This document shows positions 1 to 13,300 of a stretch of DNA of 64,000 nucleotides, piece after piece. The stretch is taken from the NCBI RefSeq assembly GCF_000002235.5, contig NW_022145611.1:18908114-18972113 (forward strand), given 5' to 3'. A model generated the notes under the pieces. The model searched no databases. It had not been told where the DNA came from and saw only the letters and a list, made by a program, of their open reading frames with translations. Numbering within the stretch: position 1 is the stretch's first letter; each line of letters opens with the position of its first letter. Source of the DNA: Strongylocentrotus purpuratus. Taxonomy: Eukaryota > Echinodermata > Echinoidea > Camarodonta > Strongylocentrotidae. Both the position numbers and the translations under genes were made by a program.

Positions 1-47
1 TGCCTGCCGTCGTCCTCTTCATCCAACATCAGCAGCTCTAGTGCAGC
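1..47 (-). CDS. ESF1: ESF1 exon 10, cut by window edge (residues 651-665)
   Basis: [15 protein letters not shown] after a CAACAG acceptor, equivalent to human AEMALLMMDEDED. The exon continues past base 1. Confidence 0.88.
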
Positions 48-3000
48 CTGTTGAGAAATTCAATAGATGTACAAATAATATTTTGTCATTGTTACTATTT
101 TGTAACTGCATTCAAAATTAAAATAGTGGTATGCAATTGAACAGAACACCTTCACAATTATACAGTGCACATATACCCAGGAATATATTACAAATTAACA
201 ATTTTCTATTCAAAAATTTCTGTCTCCATGTCGGCAAGTGATATTTTTTTGTTTAGTAAGAAAACATTGAAGATGAAGCAAATTTGGTCCAGTAGCCTCT
301 CCATAAGCTACTGTCATGCAATGAAAATAAATTGCTTCTTACCTTTCTTTGCTTCTCTTCTTCCAATTCTTCTTCTGTTTTCATGTCTTGTTCCTTTTTG
401 CCCTTCCTTTTTCCTTTTCCACCTGATAATGATACAGAAATGAACACAAGGACCTTAATTACATATTTCTAATGTAATTGTCATCTGAATGAGATGAACA
501 TTCCCAGCAATTGAATCATCAATTACATGTAAATCCCGGCAAATTCCATGACTTGCCAAAACTGAAAAACTGAGCAAACAAAATTTGTCATTCTAAAGTT
601 TGTTATATTGATAGTCACATTTGTATACTACTTAATATTACCCAATCATGACAGAGTATTCCGGCCAGGCATCATTTTGCATGCGCTTTTAGTGCCAATT
701 CTACCACATTAACATCTGCATGCTACAGGGTAGCCATTTGAAGATCAAACGACTTGCTCAAAGACATTAGTGCTGTGACGTGATCGAACCCATGTTCTTC
801 TCATCTCTAGTCAAGTGTTTAAAGGTAGAGTATCCCTTTTGCAGCCAACATCAAATTCTGTAGAACTTGGCAGGTATCATGAGTAATATGTTGTGTATGT
901 TGTATCTTTGAAATTTAAACATTAGCAGTGACCTAGTTATGCAAGGGAAACCCTTTTCCGTCAGACAATGTCTTTTCAAAATTTGTTAATTGATAACATT
1001 AGCTGTAAAGGATCATTCGTCTACATCAATGACCCACTTCTTATAATGACCAAAAAATCAGCACAAAAAGTATGACTATGTAGTACAAGGGTCTGAAAAT
1101 CAGACTATCTTCAAGGCCTTTTTTTTGGCAACGCATTTGGAAAATTCCCAATGTTCAATATTGCCTCTGAAGAGGAGTATTTAGTTGGTATTATCTCTTG
1201 TTTACCATAGGACGTACATAATTTTGTATTTTCAGCCTGCAAAAGGAACAGACTACCTTTAAATCAAAACCGATACCAACGACACATATTGTTTCTATTC
1301 TTTTCACTTGAGAACAGGAATTAATCATTAAAAATATAGAAATTGCTATCACAAACACGATACCTGATTCGCTTTCCTTGAGGGAGTCCTTGAAGAAAGA
1401 GTCGTTCAGGTCAATATCATCGGGAAGTTCATCATCACTGAAAGCCTGGATTTCTTCTCCAATATCAACATCCTTCTAAAGTTACACAATAAAGACAATT
1501 ACAGGTGTACATTTCACTGAAATCGTAGCCAAGAGTTGACTTTTAAGTGGCCGGGTTATGAATCTATGCATTGGCTGGAGCAGGAATTAGGTTAATATCA
1601 CAACACTTGAATATTTCATATATTTTTCTCTCCATGCAGACTAAAAATCATATAGAGACTCTATAATGTATTTGTATTTTGAAGAGAAAAAAAAAACCTT
1701 TTAAATAACTAGAAAAAAATACAGAGATCTGAGCAAAGTCTAAATAATGTAGAATATGGATAGGAAAATTCAAGCAATTAGTTCCTGACATTTTCTCTCC
1801 GATTAACGAGAAGACGAATTAAGAATCAGGTTATACCCGTACTTGTCATGAGGGTTGACAAGGTTATTTAGTTACGTGTCTGCAAGTTTTTGGCAATAAA
1901 CTTCAATTTAGAAAATATGAGATTTGGTTAAAGGTACTTTGTCCCATTTGTAGCCAACATCAAATTCTGTATAACTTTGCAGGAATTATGAATATGTCAC
2001 ATACATGCCAGTCCTATCTGTGAAATTTAAACGTTAGCAGTGTCCTATTTTTCAAATTACGCAAGGAAACCCGTTTACTTTCTAGACTTCACTAGCAGAC
2101 ACTATTGAGTGACTGACTGATTTCGTTTTTTTTCTTTGTTAATAATCTACAAAAAATGAGCTGTTTAGGTATATGCGCATTTGTCTACATCAATAACCCA
2201 CTTCTTTTAATGGGCACAATTAAACGATCATTTGGTAAAAGGGTCTGAAAATTAGACTATTACTAAACTGATTGCAATCATTAAAGTCGATTTGACGACT
2301 AATGCTCGTTATTTTCCCACTAAAAGACATTTTCAAGCCCTTTCGTTTTGAGAGCAGTTCTAAATTAGTATTATCTTTCGAATTCCGTTGGAATTTAACC
2401 TTTTCATTTTTGGGCCTGCAAATGGGACATAGTACCTTAATTGAAATAAATTTTGAACTCTTACAGTATTTTGTCCAGCCTTCAGCTTCTTCCTCTCCTG
2501 TTGACGCTCTTTCTTCTTATCCTTCTTCTTCTCCAAGTATTGCTCCCAAGGTGTTGAGCTGCTTGATTCTGCTTTTTTCTTCACTATTTCTTGAGTGGAT
2601 TCCTTCAGCCCTGCAAAGGAAAAAGATGGCGGATAATCAGTTTTTCTCTATGAGTAACATGTAACATCTTGTAATATCTGATCCAACTGTTTGGCTTCTG
2701 TGTCATGATAACACTCACATTTTTCACTGATGGGAATATTTGTATTTGTTCGCCTGGCTTCTAATATCAGATAATATGGCTGGCTAAATGGTAGCTATAT
2801 AGGCTTCAGTCACAAGTTTAAAATGTGAGAATCCGGATCAGGCCTTAAAGGTAAAGACCAGTTTTGGTCATGCGATTGCATTGTGAAAGAAACGTTGTGG
2901 AATTGATCAGAAAAGGTTAATCATCTAGCATATAAGTATTGGTGTGTACTGCAAGGTTCTGGAATCATCAAAATGATAAGAAATATGGCCCAGCCTTCGT

Positions 3001-6000
3001 AAATTTACAAGCCTTGTACACAGAAAGATGTAAATGGGACTATACGCACATGTGCGCGACATGTGCGTTTATCTCTCACAGACCATGTAGATAAACTAAT
3101 TTACCAAATATATCAATTAGTAGGCGGTTTCCCAGCAAATTTTTTTATCATGTATCAGTCAAAACATATTCTTTCACATGATTGGTAATAAGAGCTTCCA
3201 TTTCATTTTTTGAAATTGGGGCGTTTCCTATACAGGTCTTTACCTTTAATATGAAACAATTTGTACCTCTTTTACAAAATAAATGACACAATTACAAATA
3301 TTTGAAATAAAGTTAAATTTTTTTTTTTTTTTAATTGACAAATAATTTATATTAATGCATAGGAAAAATCAGCTTGTTATAACAATTGAGGGCCTTCAAA
3401 TTGTGTTCTCTCCTCTAATTTGTGTTTTTATGTTCCATGCATTGTATATGTTGTTTGTCTTGTGCACCCCCTGCCAATGACATAATTGGGATTCACAAAG
3501 ATAGAAACCAGTGAGTTTCTAAAAAAATTATAACGCAATCACAATCTCACTATAAAGTGAGATCCTGATCGGGAACAGTAAAAGCGAGATTTTTGTAATA
3601 ATCACTATTATTTGGCAGGGTGTTTTTGCATGTGAGCAAAAGAGATATAACAGTGCTTGTCAAGAAGTGAGATATTTTCCCGGAGTATAAACATTTCCAC
3701 AAAAAAAAAGACATCCAAATCTCACTAAATTGAGTGTGTGTGAATGGGCCTATAGTTGTATTTTAAGTTTCACTGTATCATGGACTCGTGTACAATTTAG
3801 CAAGTCCTTGTTGAATTTTTGTTGTAATTTTCATTGACTCTGTTTCATTTCATATACATATTTACTTTTTAAACTATGGATGATTGGAAAAATCAAATAA
3901 AAGTGGAAGTAAAGCCGATTCATTTAGACCTTACTAAAACTCTGAAATGCTATGGCTTACGCTAAGGTCACAAAGGTTCGTACGAACGATAATTTTGTAC
4001 GAATCTCCCTGTTTTTCCATTGTCTTCCCGAATTTCCATCGTCTGAAAATCGTTTGTACGGCACTCGTGACCGAGGCTTTAACAACAGTCAAAAGTCACA
4101 GAAAAAAATGATGGTTTCACCTGCCTTACAAGCATATTCGTTCAACTACCATCTTTTCTTTATAATTAAAAAAAGGAAATTACCTGGTTCCCAAGAAATC
4201 TCCATCTCCATGTCTTTATCTCCATCCTGCTTCTCCTTCTCTTCTATGCCCCTCAGAAGATTCCGGTATTTGTTGATGCGGTCCTTTTGGCTGACAGGGG
4301 TTGCATTTTCGCTCTCTTCGGTTTCCTCATTTAAACCTGACAGACAAAGCAGTACATAATGTATCAATGACATGCCCTTTCACTTTAGGGCCCTGTTCAC
4401 ATATTACATGGTAAACTGCTGCGGCAAAAATAAACTATAAATTTTTTTTTTTTTAAATAGATCGATGTTCGACTGCACGCAGTCATAGAATGATTTTACA
4501 AACAAAAACAGAAGCAATTTTAAAAACTCAAGTTTGATTGTAATCAATTAAAAGGTTAAAAAATATTGTGATTGCAGTGATTAATCATATACGTGTATGA
4601 CCCTTTGAACTTTGACCTCATGACCCTAAAATCTAATCAGTTCATTGGCTTTGCAAGATACATACATGACCCAAGTTTGATGGTAATCCATCGATTGGTT
4701 CTTGAGATAAAGCGATCACTAGCTATTTTCGCAAACATAACAAGTCCTGTGACCTTTGACCTTGTGATCCACAAAATCTAATCAATTCATTAGCTCTGCA
4801 AGATACATACATGACCCAAGTTTGGCGGGAATCCATCAATTGGTTCTTGAGATAAAACGATCACAAGCTATTTTCGCATACATAAGTCCTGTGACCTTTG
4901 ACCTAGTGACCCACAAAATCTAATAAATTCATTAGCTCTGCAAGATACATGCATGACCAAGTTTGGCGGTAATCTATCAATTGGTTCTTGAGATAACGCG
5001 ATCACGAGAACAGGACGTACAGACATACGGACAACCAAGAAAAATGATGCCTCCGGCTACTTTGTAGCAGAGGCATACAAATGTTACCCTAGAAATATCA
5101 CATTTTGACATTTTTGACACACAGATATTTAAGTCTGTATGCACAGGGGCCTTTGTTGCCCCAAGCTACTCTTTTCATCCCAACTTCCCATTTATTTGCA
5201 TAGTTATGTTTAAATGGTTCTTATTTTCTTGAAACTAAAGTGTGAATAAGGTGGAATTTTAAGCTTGCGCTGCGTGTAAAAAGCTTTTAACACAAGTTGA
5301 AGTATACACAGCTAGAATAAAATATTTTCACAATGGAGATGTAACGTATGCAATTTGCAGACTATTTAAATACAATTATTTGCGACACTCAAGTGAAATA
5401 ATTTTAACGAGGCACTTCACAACTTTACAACTTTTAATACGTTTCAAATGGCCTATTGGTAGGGGCGAGGAGGAGTAGGGGATATGGGAGGGGCGGGTGA
5501 AAGCATGTGGGCACTTGTTAATCTGTCTTTCTTTTCCTTTCCTCATGTAATACAATGGATACTTTTTAATTTAGATTTGATGCCACATATTTCTCTGGCC
5601 AGGTTGATCTACAGGGTACAACACAAAATATGAATAATCCAAGGTAAAGACTTACTTCCTTCCACTCGATCCTCCACATCCTCCTCCTCCTCCTCCTCAC
5701 TGGATGAGGCCAGGTACGCCTGAATGTGCGACTCCATCTCCTCCATCTTCTTCCTGCTCTTGAAGAGCTCATCCGTCTCCTTCGCCCTCCTCTTGTCATT
5801 CTCATCCCACGTCAGCTGGACGCTGGATCGGGTCAGGGCAGTCGTCTGGAACTCCAGGGGCTTGAACTGAGAGGCTTCCGGGGCTTCGCATGCCACACCC
5901 TTGGGCTCGTGGTCGAAGGTGGTGTCATCCGGTATGAACCTAAAACCCAACAACAATTGCAGAATAAGCTTTAGAGTTTATTGGTACTACACTAAATGAA

Positions 6001-7110
6001 AAGACAGCAGTGAATAGAGACATATACTGTATATGAAAGACTTGCGTATTGCACTCAGGAGTAAATTGGACAATATAAGCAGAAACAAAATGAACAAAGC
6101 ACACAAAAAATGAGCTTTAAACATTTGAAATGTAATTTCAAATTTCACTATTACTGCTATCAAATTAAAACCCACCAGAAATTTTAGAAAGTCAAGACTA
6201 AGGTAAAATCTATAATAGTAATACGCTAAGGCTCCGCGGGGGGCATGACGTCTCCGCCGGCCGTTGTATTCTATTGTTTTTTAATGAGATCGCCGACCGA
6301 AGTTGGTGCAGCTATCTCCTCCTGAACCCTCCCCTCGGGGTACCGGTGACCGGTGCCGTCGTCCGCGGGAGAGTCTACTCTGTCGAATTGGCTATACTCC
6401 GCCAGAGGTCCTCCTTCGTGTCGACGTCCAGGGCGAAAACAGACGCGATATGCATAATGCAGGATATGCGTGACGACAGAAATACCTCATGGATATTCAA
6501 CATAACATCCGTAGACACACGACCGATGACTATCCACTCACATTAAGTTGCGTATTAAATGCACTATGCACAGGGTCGGGATTACCCGAGTAAAGCATCT
6601 TTCTATAGGATATCCTTTATAGTAGCTGCACACGCCACAGAGATACACACGAAGCTTCCCGTCCACATCCAAACTTAGGGACCTATTTCCATCATTATTG
6701 CCGCGATTTTTATATAGTTTTCGTGAATGGAGGTATGAAATCAAAGCTTATTTTGTGATTACTACGGCCATATATACTAAATTTTGATTATCATTTTCTA
6801 AAGGAAAGTTTTCACAAGAAAACCATTGGACTGACAGTTCAGTCGCAAGCTGCCTTCAGTCAACACACAGTGCATTGCTGCTGTGCAGTGTGTGTGAGTT
6901 GCCGTTAACTCCAGGAAGCTCCAACACCGGCTCCGCGCACCGCAGGCGTCCGACGCCTGCGACGCCGGTGTTCGAGCTTCCTGGAGTTAAGCTGTGTGTG
7001 TGTGTGAGTCAGGCGCGTACGCAGGGGGGGGGTTTGGGGGGTTAAACCCCCCCCTTTGGAAATTTTGTGTGTGTAAACCCCCCTAAAAAAAAACTAAACC
7101 CCCCCCTTTT

Positions 7111-7178
<68 letters not shown>

Positions 7179-7276
7179 TCCCATGGCCGACCTAAAAAAG
7201 GTGACCTTACCCCCCCCCCCAACGGAGCAAAATGTCAAATTTCCAGACCAAAAAAAAAAAAAAAAAGTGTCCTCTT

Positions 7277-7314
<38 letters not shown>

Positions 7315-10300
7315 CTTATTCAGCGGCTGGCTGAGTCGTTGCGATTTTTTTGGGACCAAAAAAAAAAAAAAAATGTGTCCTCTTACCCCCCCCCCCCCCC
7401 CGCTTATTCAGCGGTCGGCTGAGTCGTTGCGATTTTTTTGGGACAAAAAAAAAAAAAAAATGTGTCCTCTTACCCCCCCCCCGCTTATTCAGCGGCTGGC
7501 TGAGTCGTTGCGAAATTTTCGGACCGATTTATAAATGTTAAAACCCCCCCCTTGAAAAAATCCTGCGTACGCGCCTGGTGTGAGTTCAGCTGAGCTGAGC
7601 TCGAGTCGAAGAGATTTTGACACTTTGAAATTGTTATCTGTTGGTTTGCATCATTATTGCCGCGATTTCAATATAGTTTCGTGAATAGATTTACGAAACC
7701 TCAGCTTAGAATTAGTAAAAGTATTACTAATGTCTACGTTTTTAAACGACTGTCTGATTTTCTTGTGAAAATTTTACTTTGAAAAATGATTATCGAAATT
7801 CATGGTCAGAAATAATCACGATCTAGGGTCTATTATGTTACAGTTCTTGCATCAAATCAATGCATGAAAACTTAGTTATTGAACTAGAAAAATGTTTTTT
7901 TTAAATAGGCAATTATGAAGTAGGAAGCCTGAAACCTGTCCTTAGCCTACTAAACAAATCTCAACAAAGTGTAGGCCTATCCTTTTATGAATTAATGAAA
8001 AAGTAGCCCCTGAAAAAAGAGCCCCCGAAAATTTCCCCAAATTTGAAATTTGAAATGAAAAACTTAATTTTTTGCCTGCGCCCCCCTCTAGAATCCCTTG
8101 GATTTCCACGGTTCCTGAGTTGAGTGTATATATAATATAGGCGTGGGGTCCACGGGTTTCAAGGGGCAATAAACCCCCAAAAGCTCGGGGGTTACGTTCT
8201 TCAAAGTTGGGGGGGGGGGGGGGGAGATCAGATCGCAGCGAGTTGAGTGTATATATAATATAGGCGTGGGGTCCACAGGTTTCAAGGGGCCATAAACCCC
8301 CGAAAGCTCGGGGGGTCTAGGCGTTTAATTAGGGTCAGATGAGCATATTTTTAATACTTTATTTGTGACACTTGCGGGTCACTAATTGGCGTGGGGTCAA
8401 TACTTAGAGTTGCGTAGTGTTGCGTACCAACTACGCTGGCCTACGTTACTATATGCTGAGGGACGGAAAGGGGTACGCAAGATGAACGAAAACAATTCAA
8501 CATGTTTAATTTTTTTCGCGTACTTTCGGCGTAGAAACTTGACGCAGAAAGTACGCCTTTTTACGCAACACTACGCTACATGCCTACGCAACAGTACGCT
8601 ACCCTACGCCAGATCGACAAAGCAGTAAAAGCTTTCCACACAGTAAGCAACCATAAGCTAACCTGTACGCCAGCCTACGCATAACCTACACAGGGACTAT
8701 TTTCCCATTAATACGCAGCCTAATTTCTGCGTAGTCGGTACGCCACACTACGGAACTCTACGCAGTTCCAGTGGCTTAAAGAATAACTACTGGTACAGTT
8801 GGATCGTTTTTTTAATTTTTATATAAGGCCAAATTTAAAAAAAAACATGTTTAGCGTCCTGTTTTTTCGAAAAAATGGGGAGGAGGCCCTTTTTTTTTTT
8901 TCTTTCAAAATGGCCGCTCCGTACATTTTCCCTGACATTTGGGCTATTTTTCAAGATGGCGGCCGACAATTTTTTTTTTTTTTTTTTAAAATCAGAAATA
9001 CATTTTAGCTGTACTTTTCATGTTTTTTTTCTTTCAAAAAAAAAAAAAAAAAAAAAAAAAAAATAGGAGGCGGCCCTCAAAAAGGAAGCGGGCGGGGACG
9101 CTAAACATGTATATTTTCTTAATGGCCTGAATGGCAAATAAAGATCTTGGCGGTTTTAATTTAGACAGTCTCTATATATCTATTTACACCCCCGCCCCCC
9201 TCTAGAATCCCGCGGATTTCCGGGGGTCCTGCTAGTTGCCATATATAATGTTACATGTCATTTATAATAGAATTAAAGAATTACAAGAGAGTTATTAAAG
9301 ATAAACTCCAGTACTGGTAATGCGATTGCATTGTGAAAGAAAAGGTGTGGAATGGATCAGAAACAGTTGATCATGTAGCATGACAGTATTGGTGTGCACT
9401 GCAAGGTTCTGGAGTCATCAAAATCATAATAAATTTGGCAGAGTCTTGGTAAAGTAACAAGCACTGTACACAGAAAGCTATACATGGGACAACACACATG
9501 GTGTCGGGGCTAGTACTACCTTGATTTCCTTGTCTTACTATGCTCAATACTCAGCCAGTATACATTTTCTTCCAAAATTGTTTGGCACATGTCATTTATT
9601 TGTAATCTTGAACATTCAGTGTAAGTTTCGTTTGATTCTGTGAGAATTAATTTTCTTTTTTTACCAGACCTGGAGTTTATCTTTAAGGGCACAACACTTG
9701 GTTTTCTCCCTTATGTCAAACTATAATTTAATCCTTGTATAAAGACAATAAAATGAAGGGAAAAAAGGCATTTAAAGTGGACAGGCCCATTGCAGTCACT
9801 CACCTAAGATCGAGCTTGGATGCACTGGTTTCATACTCCATTCCATCACACTGTTCATAAATGGTATTGGCTGTATCAGCATTGTCACAATCTGCCACTG
9901 CATAGTAATACTTCAACCTAGGAATTAAATAAAACAAAAAAGGAAGCAAAGTTAGCTCAAATGAGCTGTTAAAGGTACTATCGGCCATCTGCCAGCAACC
10001 AATATTGATCTACCGGTAGTATCATTTTCATGGGAACTATGTGTGAAATTTCCGATCTAGGCCTGTTGCAGAAAACTTAACATTGATGGCAAAGTTACCA
10101 TCAATGGTAAGTTTTATGTAACAGGCGTTCCCCTAGAGTCATTTGGAATATATAAATAGCCTGCTCTATGTACAAGCTAAGGAGTGACACAAGAGTATCT
10201 TTCCATATAATGGGGACAGAGTAAGACACTGTAAAGGCTCATTTTTATATGATTTGGTAAATCGCCATTTAAAAAAAACCTGTAAATGAATAGCAACTTC

Positions 10301-13300
10301 ACGCAACAATGGCACTACGCGTAATCATTTAGCCCTGCGTTAAGGATATTGCAGTTTGCATCATTAAAACGCCACAGTTTACTATTGTTTATCAATGCAA
10401 GGCGTACCTGTAACTTGCCACTCCCCTATTTCATAGACGCAGACTATGTCAAGTGTAAAACACCCCGTCCCTTGGAATTAATGATTAAACTCAAAGTTGC
10501 ATGCAGCATTCACATTTTGGTAAAGATAGAGACTTTAAAGTTTGGTTTTATACAAATAATTCTTGCGAAATTTACAAACTAAAAAAAGAGAGAATATACA
10601 TTTATATATAAACAGATACCGGTACAAATTGTTTCACGTAACGAATAAACATCACATCAGGTTTTCCTCTTTTCCCTGCTTTCCTGACATCAGAGGAGAC
10701 ACACTGTCTCAATAGTCCAGACAAAAATATCTCTATTTGTAATATTTTGGCAGCACTGCTAAAAAAAAAAATGTGCAGCAATCCGTCAATAGTTTTTTCA
10801 ATCTACAAAATGTTGGTTTTTAGCATTCTGTGATTACCCCAATTTTTTTTTAAAATATCAAATTCATTTCATTCAATTTTACGCATGTCGAAGAATGAGT
10901 GCAGAAATACCATCAAACTAGCAGATTCTTTCTTAACTGCAATAACACCAGGGGGCTGTTTCATAAAGCTGTACTTAAAGTTACAAATGGGATGCCCAAA
11001 TTTGTTCCTGACATTTTAACAAAGTGTGACTGTATTTCCCATAATCTCAATAAAATTGTAGTAAAAAATACACTTTGCATTGAAATGTTTTGTTAATGAT
11101 GAGATCAATTTACATCTGCATATTTCAACTTAAGCTCATGCAATTAAAAGGATCTGAGAATCCCATTTAGCTCTTCATATTCAATTCATTCGTAAAGTCA
11201 TGCATAACTTTACGCACAGCTTTATGAAACACCCCCCAGGATAGAACATTAGCAAGTTGCACACAACTGGGGCCTGTTTCATAAAACTTTTTATCCATAG
11301 CAAATGCTTAATTTTTATGATAAGTTTGCTCTCAGCCAATCAGATGCCTTGATTTCAGTAGCTTATAACAGTAGCTTGTAACTTGTTATTGATATAAAGT
11401 TTTATGAAACAGGGCCCTGACCTTTGCATCTGATACTTGCGCAGTTTCTCCCTCTGATATCGCTCCTGCTGGATCCCACTCAACCTCTCCTTCTTCTCAT
11501 CCTTCTCCACCAGCTCCTGAGGTCCCTTAGCATCTTCTTCCCGCATCCGCTCCAGTCCAAACTCGGATGGGTATATCTGTAAGGACGCATAGAATAATGT
11601 TAAATTGGCATCAGGGGATTCCAAAGGGCCGTTTTAGCAACCACAAAAAATTGTTGGTGTTCGGTCACGCAAACAGGGTGGATAACAACCAACCAAGAAT
11701 ATGTTGATGGAGAATGCAACCCATGAATCACAACGTGGAACTAGTCTGAGGGAAATGTTTAATTTGGGGGGGGGGGGGGGGGGGAGGGACGCAAGGAAAC
11801 CTACGGGAAACGGATGACTCCTGTTGACACAAAGAACAGGGAACAGATGAGAAATTGACTATCTGAACGGATAATGAAGTATCAAGGGAAAAATTGCTGA
11901 CTCTGTCAAAATGAAGTCCTATGAAAACAGCCAACTAAAAGGAAATATCCAATATCCACAATTATTGGTCAATACTACTTTCAAGAATCTACTACAACTA
12001 CTTTCAACCATACTGACAACATATAAAGGGCAATCCAACCTTTGAAATGATTTCATTGAAAGCAGAAATATAACAGAAACAGAATGGAGAAAGTTGGAAA
12101 TAAATAGGACAAGAAGAAAGTTATTTGTGTTGTAATGTTGTAACTAAAACCTAATCTTGATCTAAGGAGACACTGACTAACGAACATCATCTGTGTGAAT
12201 CTCAAATTGGCAAATTCAGTCAGTTGATCGACGTAGTTGTGTAGACAACTCCCGTTTGTCAAGCACAAGAATATCATAAATTTCTGTTTTTCTCCTCAGT
12301 GCCTTCTCCTTTGGGAATTGGGGTACTAATTAAAATATATTAGGGGCAGCATATTATTACAGATCTCCTAAAATGAAAAGACCGTTTAAGTCATGCATTA
12401 TGAAAAATTTACCTTTCAGTAAATATGTGTATTGAAACAAATGGAAGAGTTGTCAGCCACTACATCACAGTGACGTTACAGATTCAGCCAATTTGAAGTA
12501 CCCATACATGTACATGTGCAATGTACGTATAGTGGTGTGCTTCTAAATACTCATAACTTTCTTATTGGTTGTCCACATTCATCCAAACCTTCTCCAATCG
12601 GCTTCTCCAATTTGGCTGCTTTGTCAGGGTAGTTTGCTATTAAGTTCAGATTTTTCTTTAACGCCACACCCCCACAAAAAAATTGATTTCAGTATCTACA
12701 TGTATAGAGTGGTGAAGTGTGACGTCATCAAATATCTTTTTTTGGAATTTCTCAATTTTTTCGTTATTTTCCGAAAGAGCATCAAAATTAATGTCCGAAT
12801 GCCGAAAACTAATTGAATATGTTAAGTAATGGCCGAGATATGACCATCTGAATAAAAAAATGTCCTATAGGAACTCAGTGTTATATTGCTCTGGTTCATA
12901 ACATTACGAGCCAGAGCAATATAACACTGACTTCCTATAGGACATCTATTTATGAAGATGGTCATATCTCAGCCAATACTTAACATACAGTATTCAATTG
13001 GTTTTCGACATTCAGACATTATTTTTGATGCTCTTTTGGAAAATGAAGAAAAAAATTAAAAATTCTAAAATTAAATTTTTATGATGTCACAGCTTCGGTC
13101 CTCTATTAACAGAATATCATCTCCCCTGACTGTCTCTCTGCATGAGCAAATACAGTAAAAATACTAGATATATTTAATTCATTAGTACCAAGCTGAATTC
13201 AACATCACACTGATCCGTCCAAGTCTTGTACTAGTATGTCTTCAATTCCATATCATTCAGCGAGTTAAAACTTCTCAGAAATGATATTGATAAAACTAGA

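Noticed and set aside
5726-5974. Leucine-rich plus-strand frame
   Set aside because: Antisense of ESF1 exon 5.
6274-6546. 90-codon frame over the CpG-rich pocket as an exon
   Set aside because: No family resemblance and no matching splice sites; left as an unexplained GC-rich pocket.
7183-7541. Overlapping proline- and lysine-rich open frames
   Set aside because: They are translations of poly-C and poly-A inside a hAT MITE with clear ends and target duplication.
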